64,000 nt of DNA from contig NMRA01000007.1 of assembly GCA_002633005.1 (NCBI GenBank), positions 304,465 through 368,464 on the forward strand. The letters are read 5' to 3'. A program made the position numbers and the translations under genes. Position 1 is the first letter of the stretch. Each line of letters opens with the position of its first letter. This DNA comes from Phoronis australis (Eukaryota; Phoronida; Phoronidae). Below the pieces are notes generated by a model. The model was not told the DNA's origin and made no database searches. It worked only from the letters and a program-made list of their open reading frames with translations. Positions 24,201 through 39,200 of this stretch are shown here, in pieces.

Positions 24201-27200
24201 CTAACCACTTATTGTGTTGTAGCTGCGACAATTCAAGGTGTCTGGGAACCACCAGAGTCCCATCTCCTGCTTGGAGTTCAGTAGTAATGGAGTGAAGCTG
24301 TTTTCAGGAGACAACGATGGGTTGATTTGCCTGACTGAGTTACATCTTGATGAAGTGAGTGATAGTCTTAGTAAAGTTGTGTCATGTTAAAGTTGTTGAC
24401 TCGTATTCTTTGAGCAACTCTCTTGCATTGTGTTGTAATTAAGTGGATTTCATACCATCCAGCTAATTGTAAATGTCTGTGTATCCTTCATCAGAATATA
24501 CGGTTACACGCAATGTTTAGAATTTATATTGGATTAATACCTGCAACTTGAAATAGCTGTTACGGTATTAAGCAAGTCTGTGTTTTGCCACATGTCTGCA
24601 AAACTATTGACTTCTTTTGGTAAAAGTAAACACTTTTGAAAAATAAATGTGATTTATTTAAACTTAGGAGGAAAAAATGACAATAATGGGGGTATGAAAT
24701 GCAGCTTTATTCTGCAGAAGTATAAATAAAACTTATAAAATCACTGGCTCTTCCTTAGGTAAGTGAAAAATTTATGATGACTACACGCAGGTATGCATTA
24801 ATGGTATAAAACGGAGACAAATTTAAATAAGCAGAGAGAACATGGAAATCAGATATAATGACCCATGTATCCCATGTACATGACTTTTGTTTAGAATTTC
24901 GTGTTTGGTGTCAAATTTTAAAGACAGATGCCTTAATAGAAAAAAGCACAGAACACTTTCATGCAACATTTGCCACTACTGTGTGGCGTTGTATCTCTGT
25001 CAAAAGATTTATTTAAAAACGCCTCCACTTTGTAAACGTTTCTCTGTATTCTACCTGATCTGCAATGAGGGACATTCTCGTTTTCCAGAGTAAATGCCTG
25101 TCCTCCATTCTTCATAAGGAAACTCAGAGCATTGTTCAGCTGCAATATAACTATTTCACATTGCTGGCGTCAACGAAGTTGAGAACGGTACTGTGTAAAA
25201 CTGACAATGGCAATACAACAGTTGTGCAAGTGGGGACAAAGGACAGGAAATGGTAGGATACCAGAGCAATTGTGAATTAAGTTATTTTTTAAATTAAGGT
25301 GGTATTTGCATGTGCTAGCTTCATTTATGGAAGGAACTGCGAAGTGGTGTTATTTTTAACATATCCTAACTTAAAGGTACTGATCAGTAGTTCCTGTCGT
25401 AGATAATAGGGCCGTCCAAGATTACATGACTACAGAACTCAACTTTATCCAGGAGATGAGAAAGCCTGTGACCTAGTTTTGAAAATAAGGCACATTTTTT
25501 GTGTCTATCATTGATGTCAGGAAGGCGAAGAATTTCAGGTCACACACCCATGGGTATTTGTCCAGTTTATCAATTTTTTTCATGTTGGAAGTTGCAGCCC
25601 ACAGCACAGCAGTAATACTTTGTATTGGAAGGATGAATAGAGTAATCCAACAGAGAAAATGTTGTAAAGAATCAGACAACAACAAATAACATGTGAAACT
25701 CCATGGCACGAAAACGAGGCAGCTAATGTGCCTGTCATTGTGGGCAAATACTGTGAGATTCGAGTGTCGGTATGTCATCCGGGATGGCCCTATTCTTAAA
25801 TGTTGAAATAAAAAGTGCAAAAAGATGACTCTTCCTTTTACAGCATTCCTCGTATCACCTGTGACATGCAGTGTTATTTCGAACCTGAATGTTACACTAC
25901 TGCCTAAACTGACTGAACAGTGTTTTTCCAGTCCACTACTCTGACTGAACATGGGTTTAGGATTTGTGTTGGATTTTTTCTACACAAAAACATTTTTGAA
26001 AAACGTTGAGCAACTTACATGCCAATATGTATTTGTACTGTGACAGTAAGTTGTTTATCATGGTGACTTGTGCAATCACTTATATACAAAGATGAGTGTT
26101 TGGAATACAAATCGTTTAAAGGTCTTATGAAAATTTGAAATGTCTTGAACTTGTGTGTGCTTATACTTCTGTAATAAATTTCTTTTCATACATGCAAAAT
26201 ACCAGGTGTTTTTTTTAATAGCCATTGTCATCTGCCAAGCTAGTTATTGCTTTCCATTTTTGCCAACTCACAGTTTTATCAATGTTTCAAGAGATATCAC
26301 AGTACAAACGTTTTGCTTTGCAGTCCTGGTCCGTTTGGTGGTTGCTACAAAAATAGTCAGTGTAAAGCAAGCGAAGCCCAGCTCTACGCATCGAGACCTG
26401 GCTTCAGAGTCTGGCTAGCATCCATTGATGGTGTGGTCTCAACCACGTTTATGTTCAAAGACTTTGTTATGAAGGCTGTGGTCAACATTCCCCTTACACA
26501 GTCTGTGACACAGGTTGTGAACCTGGCCAGTGCAACTGACAAACAGTTCGGTCCATTGTTGAATTTAGGGGAGGACAAGTTGGTGACTTGGAATGGCAAT
26601 GAAGTGTACGTGCTCAACGTTAGTAACCAGAGTCTGGTGGCCTGCACTGGTAATATTGGACCTCTTGTGTCAGTGGCGGTGCATAAAAATGAACTGTTTA
26701 TCTTACGCATGGGCCTCTGGGACAGGCGAGTCATTAGAGTCTCTTCAACACCTGAGGTGAAGCCTGTTATAGGTATGGGAATTTTTTGTTGTTTTTTTCT
26801 TGTTCTAGAAGAGTTAGTATGATGTACTGTGCGTGAGAAGTCAACTGGAATTCCGCAAAAACATTTTATTTTAACCATAATCTACGTGTGTTAATTAAGA
26901 ACATAGTTTAGCTCGGTCTTATAAAGTAGTTTTGGTAAATAGTTTGTGAAAATATATCAGTAACAGCAAAGCAAAAACTGTATTGGCGAAAAACAAATGC
27001 AAATACAAGACTGCGGTCAAAGGTCAGTATAACAAACCGCAAGTTCAAAACTGATTGAAACACTTTGGTGGATGGCAGATGTGTTTCTACTTAAAAGAGC
27101 ATCTCTGACCACAGTTTTTGGACAGGTCTGAGTATTGTGGCATCCTTAATGCCAATTTTATTTTTTGCCTGTGGCTCAATATCTACCACATTCTTTGAGG

Positions 27201-30200
27201 AGAGCATTGATGACATGCTTTGAGCCCTCTACAGGCTATTTTAAGTATTACTGACCATGTTTAACGTAATGATCATCCCTTGTATCTGCGCCCTATGAAA
27301 TGCATACAGTGGATGCAAATCATTGCTCCTCCTTGCTGTTGTTCATCACTATGACATTATTTGGGTACATATTGGGTTGGACCAGGTATTGCATATGTAT
27401 GGATTTGAATCGTTGTGTTTTGATCCCAGTTGTACTCCCATAGATAATGTGTTGGGGATGTGCTGCTCAGATTAGTGACAAGTTTACTGGTATTGCTCCC
27501 TCTAGTGGGATTGTCTACAGTAATGATCATACCTTGTGGCTGTGCTGTATGTGATGAACTGCATTTAAAACACGACTAAATTTTTTGTTTGAAAGCTTGA
27601 TACACTACTAGCAACTCTGTATCAAGCTTTCAAACCAAAAGTTTAGTCGTGTTTTCAACGACGTTTGTGTTAACGGAGGGATGTTACCAAACTATACCGT
27701 ATGTGATGAATGCATGCGTGTCAACGCTCTGCACTGCTCTTGCTTGTAAAGTAGTTATCTTTAATTTCATCTGTTCGTAGGGCGTGTGAATCTCAATTCA
27801 TTTACGAGCAATCCCACTCACAACATACCTGCCAGAAGATCACCTCAACAACTTGCTTCAGCAGCTGATGAACACAGTCATCTGTCTCAGCTTAATCTCA
27901 AGAATCCATTCACAAACTTCATTGACAAAGTCATTAAAAATCCAGTCTTTCAACATACTAGCGAGGCACCAAGGTTAGAGCGTGAGGATGACTTGAAGAA
28001 ACCTGTTGCTGTTTATCCTAAAAAAGAGACTGAGGCTGAAGCCAAACCAGAAGAACTTCCACCAATTGTGCAGCTGAACATGTCTGATATTGCACCACTA
28101 GAGGTCTCTGATGAGCACAAACCTCAGCTGGAAGAGCAGATTAAAGACTCGAATGGAATTTTTAGGACTGAAGATAAGATGGGGAATGGTTCGCATGTTA
28201 TTAGTATTAGTGTGTCTGAGTGTGTTGGAGAAGGAAAGGAAGCTGTATTTGAAGAAAGATGTGAGCCTCAAGACTCTCCTGAGGTCAGAACTGGGGCTAC
28301 TCAGGTAAAGAATCAGCAATTGAAAAATCAACTGATTTCTGCACAATTCAGCAATGGCTCTGGAGCTAAGGGCGAGGTGAAGAGTCGTGAGGCTGTTCTA
28401 CAAGAGATTAGTTTGCAGCAGTATGATGACAATATAGTGTTTGCCGCATCTGTGAAACCTAAAAAGACAAAGAAGAAGAAGAGAGGTTTGTAGTCAGTCG
28501 ATACAGTATAGGGACGTCCCAGATTACAAAGCAGCACTCAAACATTGCTGTGTTTACCCACAATGCTGCAATATCCGCCGGGCGCTTTTGTACCCTAACG
28601 TTTTTTGCACCACTGGAGTTCTACATGTTCTTTGTTGTATCTTTAAAAGTTTTCCTTGGCTGCATTTCTCTAACCATCCATTTAATTCCAGCTGTTGTGC
28701 TGTGAACTGGATAAACTTGAACATTATCAGTTTTTTGCCTTCCCGACATCATTCAGGGACAAGAAAATGTAAAGCTAGTGGATAAAACAAGTCTCTCAGG
28801 TTAATTTTGAATGGAAAAGAGCGCTCTTTCTTAAAGATTCCCTTTCAGTTCCGGTGTTTTTGATTGGTTGGTTGAAATCATGAAATTTACACAGGCATAC
28901 ACCTTGACAATTTCTGATATGACCTATGAAAGTGTGCCTAACATTCCAAAACAAGGCACGTGCTTTCTTATCTCCAGGACAAAGGAGATTTGTTTATTGC
29001 CATGTAGTCCGGAACGACCCTGGCAGAGATTGGAAATCAATCTAGCTACAATTTTGGTGTGTTTTAGTTAAGACAATTACAACTAGTGCAATATTGATAG
29101 TTATTGCGTATGTTTGGTTCCCACTAGGCAGGTAATGTAATTAGATGCTTTTCATAAATTTCATTTGTATTTTCATCTCAGCAGTTGGATTTTATTGTGT
29201 TGTATTGTGTGTTTTGTTTTTTATTCAGTTGCTGTGAACCATCAGGATTCTGACAGTGTTGCATCAGGTGACACAGACAGTGTGTCACAGACAAGCGGCA
29301 TAAGTCCCATGCGCAGTCCAGCGTACAGCCCTCGACCAATGAGTCCACTGCACGAGTCTCGGGAAACGTCAGGTGATCAGTGTCAGTCTGTTGTCGAGGA
29401 TGACTTGTACTCAATGCTGATTTTACCTGAGAGACTGCAGACAAAGGTTGAACAGCTTGATGATAAGGCAGATGACAATTCAAGGGGAGATAACCCTGCG
29501 TGTAATACATCCACTTTGGGTGAAACCGCTGCCAAAAATGGCAATGCTCAAGTACCACCAAAGGAGACAAATAGAAAACTTGACGTTCCTAATCAACTCC
29601 CACGCAAAACTTATTTGTCTGCTTTTGTGGATCACTTTGATTCAGCGGTGAGCAGTATTATTTCTCACAAGCAAGTTTCACAGTTGGATGCGGATTTAGT
29701 GCCAGTCATAGCGAAAAAGTGTAACAACAGTTCTCTTAGGTCGTCTCAGTCTGACAAGAGTAGAGAAAACACACCTGAGAAAGACCTAGAGTTTTTGCCA
29801 ATCAATCAAGTTAAGTTATCCAACGAGGAAAAGCTTCTGCAAACATTATTGACGTCTGATGACGAGGAGTGCAATGAAACTAAACCGGATGTTACATCGT
29901 CAGAAGTGAAAAGTATTTCAGAGGAAGAAGACTTATTTGAAAATAATCCATTGGCCAATTCAGAGGCGTCAGTTGAAAGACAGGAATCTTGGGATTTTGA
30001 CATTTACGGTACACGCACAATATCAGAAAGCAGTCTCGAAGAAAATGCCATTCTTACACCGGAAGTGAAAGAGGCACCTGAAGTTGAAGTGGTGGAGGAA
30101 AGTAGTGATTCGGCGAAGATCTCTGCATTGCTGCATTCCAAGTACAGTTCATCAAGAGGTCAGTCTTTAAGGACTGATGATCAACTCAGCTCTAGCAATG

Positions 30201-33200
30201 GTAGAGGTGAGGTAGCAAGTTCAGACAGTGAAGAAGTGCCATGTCTATGGCCTAAAGTGTCTGAGAGCTGGATGGCTTACTCGACTAGTGGCAATATTCA
30301 GAGTCTGGCCATCTCTGCTACGCATGTCTGGTACGTAGATAAAAGTGAAAATGCTTATTGCAGCAAGCTGAGTGAACCGTCTGTGTCGTGGAAGAAAGTG
30401 GACCAACCAGCCAGCCAGTTGGTAGTGTCGCCATCTGGTAGCATCGTCTGGAGGCTCCACAAAAACTGCGTGTATGCTGGCTCGAAGATCACAAGCAAAT
30501 ACCCATGGGGTATGAAGTGGAATAGTTTTGCAACAGAGGTAGAAGTTATTGCACTCGATGACAAATGTGGCTGGTGAGTTGAGCTGTTAAGTCCCACGCA
30601 GAAGTAATTAGGTCAAACCGAAGTCACAATGTCAAACTCAAATAAATCCACTTAGCGCTGATGAAGTGTCCTGTAGAAACGATTGATGAACGAACTCTGT
30701 GTGATCCAGGGTATTATCGTATGTAATCGGCAACGCTAACTCTCTCTATTGATAACCCAAACCAAGGGTTCTAAAAACTCAAACTAATGCCATGGTTTTC
30801 AAAGATGACACTGCACTTGGCTTTAACTTGTGCCTGTTTTAAATATCTTATACTTGTCTTTTGAATACCAGTGGACTTCATTGATTAATGGAAGTAAGAC
30901 ACACTGGGGACTACTGGGAAACATAGTGTGTTGAAGCACATTCATGAGTCCAGAAAATGAAAATCTAATTTTCTATTTTAGACTATAATTTGGGTCCATT
31001 GATCCACTATGATGTTTTCAGTCCTAATTAACTAAACAGAGATTTCCCTTTGCATTTGAGGAGTCTAAATGTGTTTATTAAGGAGGCAATTACCCTACAC
31101 TTTCTGTCAATATCCAACTTTTGATTTAGGCCAGTTACTGTAATAAAATCGTCCTCATCTTCTTCCTTGCTTAGATTAGAAATGATTTTTAGATTTGTCA
31201 AGAACTGACAGGTCTCTCAGTGCTCCTGGCCAGGCCCATTATTTTGTTTCCCATTGAGGATTAGTTTTAGTTGCTAAAGCCTTATAGCCGTCAGAGGAAT
31301 TCCAGGAGATTTCGTGTTAGTAACTGATTTCATTTCAAGCGGAGGTTAAAAACGTGACGATGTTGCATGGTAAAGGCAAATGTGGCTGTGAAGAAAGCAA
31401 CAATATTGTTTAAGGTACCTTTAAGGATGTTGTGTGTCTATGAAGAAAGCAACAATATTGTTTATGGTACCTTCAAGGATGTTGTGTGACTTTGAATTTG
31501 ATGTCGGCTTGTAGTATTTTTAGTTTTTGGTGATTCATGTGATCACAATGTGATTTGTGTGGAATGATATTTACAGGTATATTAAAAGTAACGGAGGTGT
31601 CATGTATCAGCCATCATTGTCTAAGGACAGGCCAACATACAGGTCACTTAGGCCTGTCGGACCAGAAGTACAGCTGATCAAAATAGCATGCGCACATAAT
31701 GTAGTGTGGGGTATCACTGAACAACATGAGCTTGTAGTCAGGCTCGGCATTACAAAGACAGTACCCGGAGGAACAAAGTGGACCAAACTAGAGCTCTCAT
31801 CCAAGTAAGGCTATCTTTCAATTATTTTTTGTTTCCTCTCACCCTACCCTCTCTGCTTCAAGAAGGGTAGGTTGCTAGGAAAAATGTTTTGTGCATTCTC
31901 TTCTCATTGTTAGTTTGGATCCTTTTTGTTGCAAAGATATTTTGTTTTTACAATTGGAAAAAGTACCTTTGTTAGATTGCAAGTGAAATTGTTTTGAGTC
32001 GCACTCACATATTAGTTGATTACGCGAGGGGAACAAACGCACTGTACAAGCCAAAAGTATTCAGACAAAATGAAACAGAATTCCTCATCATGACGGCGAG
32101 ACAGAAGCGGAATTTGTCATCAACGTAGTCTTCCATTGTTACTAAGATGAAGGGGAATTAACGGGAAAGTTGGTGAAGTGGCTAAACCCTTTTGCAATTA
32201 GAATTCCACCTCCCCCTAGTAGTTATTACCAGCCATTTTTGCTGTTATCAGAATAGGGCCGTTCCGGATTACATAGTGACACTCGAATCTCGCTGTATTT
32301 ACCCACAATGCCGTAAACATCCTTCAGGCACATTTGCTACCTCATTTTAGTGCCACCGGAGTTCCACATGTTATTTGTTCTCGTCTGATTCTTCACAAGT
32401 TTTTCTCAGTTGCATTACTCTATTGGTCTTTCCTGTGCCAACGAAGTATTACTGCTGTGCAACTCCGACGTGAGAAAGTTTGATAAACTCAACAAATGTT
32501 CAAGGATGCGTGATGTGAAATTCTTTGCCTTCCCGACATCATCGAGATACATGAAAATGTGCCTTATTACCAAAACGAGGTCACACGCTCTCTTATCTCC
32601 AGGACAAAGGAAAGTTCTATAGCTGTGAAATCCGGGGCAGCCCTATAAACCATCATGATGGAAACATTATTTTGTGTGATTACTTGTGTCTTGTACTGTT
32701 GTCCTAAACTAATCAGACCTGTTGCAGTATTTGCCTTACATTTCTAGTGACTTGCGGTCCATGAGCCCCACCTTCCAAAATTTCGGGGTTCTATTTCAAG
32801 GTCTGTCAGATTAGCGATGCCCAATTGGTCAGAATTAGTCCAAATATTGTATGGCTGTAGACAGACCTTGTTAACATATCATAAAATTGGCGTTTACCGA
32901 TTTTTGTGTAAAGAATTTTGAATTACACTAAGCTTGGTAATCATTGATGAAGTATATGTCCTTTGTCTAGCAATCTGGCTGTACTGCTGAGGTAAGACAG
33001 AGTGTGAATTATTTATAGTTTCATTTGTGACATGATGTATGTAGTGTCTAACACAATTGTTGTTGATCCTTTGGTCTGTATAACTGCATGAAAATTTTGA
33101 GACATCCAGTTGAGAAAACAGATAAAGTTTGAGTCTAATACTGGAATAAAAGAAGCAGTTTAAGATTCGATTTGTCAAACGTATGGGATGGTCTTCTGAC

Positions 33201-36200
33201 GTCAATGTCGTGTTGTCTGGTCAAAACGCCACCAACTGGTCAGAATAACGATGACATCACAAGCCAAGCTGAAGTCCGTGAGATGCGGACCCAACAAAGC
33301 TAAGTTTTGTAAGTTTTTGTTTCAATATTAGACTCAAACTTTATCCACTTTGGTCTGTGCTTACACATCTCTACAGAGATACAATGGACTGGGGACTGCC
33401 GTCACGAATGCCCCCAATGTCCACGTTTTCAAACAGAAATACTGAGACTTTGTGCACAGTTCGAGACTGTAGGCCTCTGCTCATCATTATTTTACTCTAT
33501 TTTATCTTATTTGTTCATCTAATTGTACATATTAACTAATAATGCTAATTTATTTTATGTATTAATATTTTCAATCTAATTGTACATTGCTCTCTGTATT
33601 TTACTTCATATAATTATTTCCGACTGGGCCCACGTGAAAATCTGTGTATTCACTGAAGTGGTCACCCAGTCTTTTAAAGAAGTTGAAATAAATAATGATG
33701 TATTTCTGTCATAACAAGAGGTAATCTGAAAGCCAATGTTAGATACTTTTCCCTTTGTTTGATTGAGATAAATTTTCATTGCTTTTATTTGTTTCATTTT
33801 CTTTAAATATTTCCTAATCATTAAAAATGTGAGACTGAGCATGCTTTTATAAGTCCAAATATCTACAACTTCAAACTAAGATAAAACATGTCCAGGTTGG
33901 TTCACTCTGTCAAAACACCGCATATGATCTCTATCTGTAGTCCAATTTTGGAAAACTTTAAGTGTTACTCGTTTTATTTTAAAATTTGGATTGTTCCTTT
34001 TAAATAACGCCAAATCAAAACAAACCAAGGCTTCTCCCTGTCACAAGGTGTGGAGCTGGCTCAACTCGTTCAGCTCACCAAAAACTACCAATAACTACAT
34101 GTTGTGGAAATCGATGACATTTGGTGTATCCACTCAAAAAAGTAGTTTGTCAAAGAACAATTTAAATCGAAGTTGAAAGCTTGTGAAACTTTAGAAAGAA
34201 AGTCAGCTGGAAATGTAACCTTAACTGGTGTTGAGGAAACGTTACTTACCTGGATTGTATAGGGAACATTAAAAAATGTACTACAGATGCATACCTGTTG
34301 GTGAGTGAATTTATGGAAATCTGGTTTAAAAATCGCCCAAAAGTGATAAGATGGTAGAACAGGGTAGAGTTCCGTAACTCTTTCGTGGCTTGAAAAATCT
34401 TGTCAAAATGAAATATTCTCATTTAAAACAAGACAGCAATATGTTGTGTAATCTCACAGTCTTGCTTTTTAGCAAGGTCCTAGCGTAGGTCCCAGCACTA
34501 CTGAAGTCTACCCTGGCCGTTCACATTGTAAACTCAATAGATCAGCTGTCTGATTGACTTCTGATGGCATGTGAACGCTGTAATATATAAGTGATGAATT
34601 CTGGATTACAAGAATATTTATTTGATATTTTTAGTGGCGACAAATATATTCCAGTAGCTGACATTAGTATCGGAGATAACTCACTAGCTTGGGTTCTTGA
34701 TAAATTAGGACGATTATGGTGCAAGACTGGTGTTACCATGGAAACACCTGAAGGCAGAGACTCTTGGTGGCAGGTATGTATTATGTAATGACTGGATTTC
34801 TTATTCAAAGCTAAAATATTTGTTGAATTCTAAAATCTGTAATTTACTCATATGTACATAATTTGGATGGGATTCAGTTTGCATGTCATGGGAATTTTTA
34901 TATTCAAATATTTGTTAAATTTGAAATTCTGGGATTCTCTCAAACAATTTTTATGGGGTTCGATCTATTTGAGGCAGTTCCAAATGAAACTCATTTAAAG
35001 TTCTCAATGGGTGAACTTGATTGTCTTCGCCGCATCAACCGGCTAAGATGCCAGATTAGCCTATAAGCCGGAAGTGGTCACTGAGAACCAAGTGACAATT
35101 GCTCACGTGCTGGTTTACGGCTCATCTTGTAGCTTCATGTATTGTCATATTCATGGGAATGGTTAATATCTAGTATTTACTTGTGTGCCCTTATTTGTCT
35201 CGGTAATCTGTTTAATATCTGATTTGAAAAGCGTGTACTTAGTTAATTGTGTTCTAAATTTCTACGCATGACTGTAAATTTGTCCATGGCTGTCAATTTT
35301 TTTTGTAAATAAAGAGTCAAGTAATACTATGGTAATTTAAGTTATTTCGCTTAATGACAGTTTTCATGTTTGTATTTTTCAGTCACCAAGTGATTACTTC
35401 ATTTTGACTAAAAATGTAAAAGTTTTCTTAATTTTTTCTTTTTATTGAAAATTTTGATGAAAATAAAACCCCACCTGTCTACGTCGTTGTGTGAGCAATA
35501 GATGAAGAATAACTGGGGCTGCAGTGACTTTAACATCAGCTACATCCAACTGTACTGTGAGATTTCATCCAATTAAGATGAAACCAAGTTATCTGATTGG
35601 CTGATTTCAGAACTAGAACGACCGTACCGCCGAACTTTTTCTGATTTAACCAAAAGTCTCACTCATGCTCGTCCAAGTTAGGCGAGTTTTATTGTTAGCA
35701 TTGATAATGGGCAACTTGAAATTCACGAGGTGTCACATATGAATCAGCAATTCATTTTGGCATACATACCTGAATTCAATTAATCACGTGTCCCTTGTCA
35801 CACCCCCATCCTGACAGTCTGCTTTCTGCTCTTGGTCTATTAGAAGGTTGATTGAAAGGGACCTTTGTTCATTAGTGCCACCTAGTGTATACCGACTCAC
35901 CCATTAGCTTGAGTTTTTGAAAATGTTTAAAAGAATATTTTACAGTTGAAAACGAATATTAGAAAAGAACATACTGTGTTGGTGAAAACGAGAATTGCGG
36001 TAGAGGTATATGGTTGATGATGACCTCTCATGTTCCACAGGTATCTACCAGCGAGTACCTTATGCAGGACCAGGGTAGGGTGCAGGAGACCATCACGGTG
36101 ATGTCTGACATCACACAGAACCTGTCCAAACTGTTGCTAAGCACCCACGGTGGCCTTGTTGCTGCGGGTACGGCTGGCGTCTGGCTGTGTCCTGGCTTGA

Positions 36201-39200
36201 AGAACACTATACAAGCCTGTAGGGACAATCTGATCGGTGTGTAGCAGTGACAGTCACGTATTTTCATTTCAACTGAAAATGACAAGACAACGTGTTTGAA
36301 AATTATGAAGTGTGACAAACATTTGCAAACGATGTGGGCTATATTTTGACACTAGGGACAGAATTTGGCATCTCAGTCAACTTTATGTTTAGTTTTTACA
36401 GATTTTTTGCGACATGATATGGTTAGGCTTTTTCCTTCTTGTAAATGTAGTAACTATGGATTTAAAGATGATTTCAAGTGTCGCTCTGTCAAAGCACTTT
36501 GAAGTTCATTTATAGTGCTGTTACCATGATTACTTGCAGGTCATCAGTGGTGCCTGTTTGCTCAACATGGCATGGCCTCATCGTCCAAGTGGAGTATTGT
36601 GGATGCTTCAATAAATGATGGCAAACAAGGTAAAGAAACAAACTCACATTCAGGTGTCAATTTTGTTGCGTGCCCTGCCCCATTGGTCCACTGTGCATTT
36701 GGTATACGTTTCTCTAAGTGACTTACATGTTTCAGGATCTGTGGGCAGAAGTGATCCATAGCAGTATTTTTTGTGAAGTGAGCCCTGATATGTCCGAAGG
36801 TCTCTGTAGGATGGGAATGTCGAAGAACGCCCATTAGACTGTCTAGCATTATATTATCACCATTCATACATTGAGAGCCTTTTTGCTATAATTAATTTAT
36901 CTGTCTAAGTGCCATGATAATGTGATTTACGTGAAGAACAGTTGCTATATTATGTTAAACTAATGTATCTTAATAGGGACTGTTAAGCATTCAACTAACA
37001 GATTTACTAAATGTGTTTTAGTTGTCTAACTTGAACAACACGTTTTCCACTCTAGGTGCAGTGTGGTTGGTTCATCCCAATGGGGAACTCTTTTGCTTCT
37101 CCCCAACCAACGCCTCATTTGTCAACGTTTCTCGTCCGCGAATCTCTTCATCCAAGAGAGTGGTGCATATCAGTTGCAGTGAAGAAGCCACCTGGGTCCT
37201 TATTGATGATGGCAGAGTGTTTATACGGGACGGTATTAACCACAGGTGTCCCGCGGGCACATCGTGGGTGCCGCTTGTCCTCGAGCAATTAGGTAAAGTA
37301 TGGAGGTAAAACAGTGTTAATAGCTATTTTGGAAAAATTAATTTGTCCACTGTATCATAGCAACTGTGTCATAGCAACTGTGTCATAGCAACTGTGTCAT
37401 AGCAACTGTGTCATAGCAACTGTGTCATAGCAATTGTGTCATTGCCCATAGTGCAGGTAATTATCCACTTATTTTGCACAAAAATGGTGTCCAAAATTAT
37501 TATTTTTCAGTAATTTCTTCAAACGCGGATAACCCTGCTGCAAATTAAGGAAACGGTGTCAAATGTTGTTTTATGAAATCTAGTGCCAACCGTGTTTAGT
37601 AATAGACAAAACAAATTTAATCATTATTATTATGGAGAAATTAACTAAAACTGTACTTCACATGTCAGCCATATTGTGTGTTAATGATTTCTGTATGCTC
37701 TTCTGTGAGTGGACAAGACTGATGCACAGGCAAACCGGGTTACTACAAACTTGGTTTCATTGATTGATTGGTTGAGTATATTAGACTATACTCACATGTA
37801 AAAGAATGACAGTGGAGATGAGGCATGATAAATAAAAGAAGCAGAAAAATGACAATACATGAACGCGTGAAGAACAACATGAGTTCCAGATAACAGCAAG
37901 AAATTAAACACTTATTTTGGTTATGGTTCCTTACAAATAATATAGAAATTAAAAAGAAGTAAAGACGGATGAAAACATTCAAAACACTGTTGACTAGGCG
38001 AAAATAACTAAATTTACTCTTAAATGGGTTGACTGCGTGTGCAAACATGCCTGTTTAATTTTTGTTTATTGTAATTTGGGCCAGAAATAAACAAATATAT
38101 GACTTTGTGTTATATTTTAGTAGTGTCATATGGCATATCTATCACTACCTTGATTATCTCAATTACTACATAACCCAATGACCTCTTTTGTTTTTTTGAT
38201 GAACTAACAAATTGTTGCTGTCAGCCAGTCCTTCATATGCTGATAACACAGCCTCACCTAGAGTATCATCTTCTTGAAGGTGATGCCCGCTTTGTGAACT
38301 TCTCGTGTGGCCTGCAGAATGTGTGGGCTGTGGACGCCCGTGGGACAGTCTACCTTCGTATTGGGGTCAAGGCTCCAGCTGTCCGCTACCTGAACCCCGT
38401 GTGGGTTCCCGTAGACCACCAGTTTACTGGACTATCTAGTCTGTTCACACAAGTGGCAACTGCACCCAATGATTCAATGGTGAGACTGGGCAAATAATGA
38501 GATATAGAATGACACTATCACCTGTACATCTACACATGAAATGCGGAATTCTGTAGATGCCATGTAGCCCTCGTGAGGGCATAAGGGCATCGCAATAGAA
38601 CCTAAAGCCCTAATCTGATCGTCTTCAATATTTTTGATGTAAAACACTTTTTAAATTGATCTCAGATTTTATTTTTTAATATTAATATCGATTTGTAGGC
38701 TATGGAAGAAAGGACAGTCAATTCATAATTGGTGAAGAGTAAAACAGTTCATAGAAGTTTTAAGTTGTACGTTGTCATTTTCTGTGCCAAAAGCAGTGTT
38801 CAATTCAGCTGAACAGGGATCGGACCACTTATGTTCCCAAAGTATAGATAGAATATTAATTGGTGGTGTTGTTAACTCATTCTTTTTTCTGGAAGTGTGT
38901 TTATGCATACGTGCTGATAAACTAACTTTGTTTCAAGGTTTGGGCGATAGACTGCCGTAAAAATGTCTATGTTCGCCAAGGCATCAGTGAGACTATGCCT
39001 ATTGGTACAAGCTGGAAACATGTTCAGGGTAAGGTAACTGAGGTATCTTAAGTACCTCTGGCAATTTTGTAAAGATGCATTCATTTATCACTGATACTTT
39101 TTGAGAAAGTAACCTTAGATATAGGCTTTTGATTGTGCTTAGATTTTACCCATATCTTTCTCAAACTTTTCTTCCTTCTGGTGCAACCAATGGAGAACAG

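Noticed and set aside
25473-25952. 159-codon open frame on the - strand in TECPR2 intron 4
   Set aside because: Its THAP-like end is real but comes from the frameshifted MITE copy; the N-terminal half is outside the element and matches nothing. Treated as an element remnant, not a gene.
26384-26878. 164-codon open frame antisense to TECPR2 exon 5
   Set aside because: It is the shadow of a well-supported coding exon whose sense translation is clearly homologous to TECPR2.
29178-29570. 130-codon open frame antisense to TECPR2 exon 7
   Set aside because: Antisense shadow of the long disordered-region exon, with no motif of its own.
38252-38260. Alternative acceptor AACACAG for TECPR2 exon 13
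   Set aside because: It would break the frame relative to exon 12; only the acceptor ending at 38228 joins in phase and keeps the TECPR-like reading.
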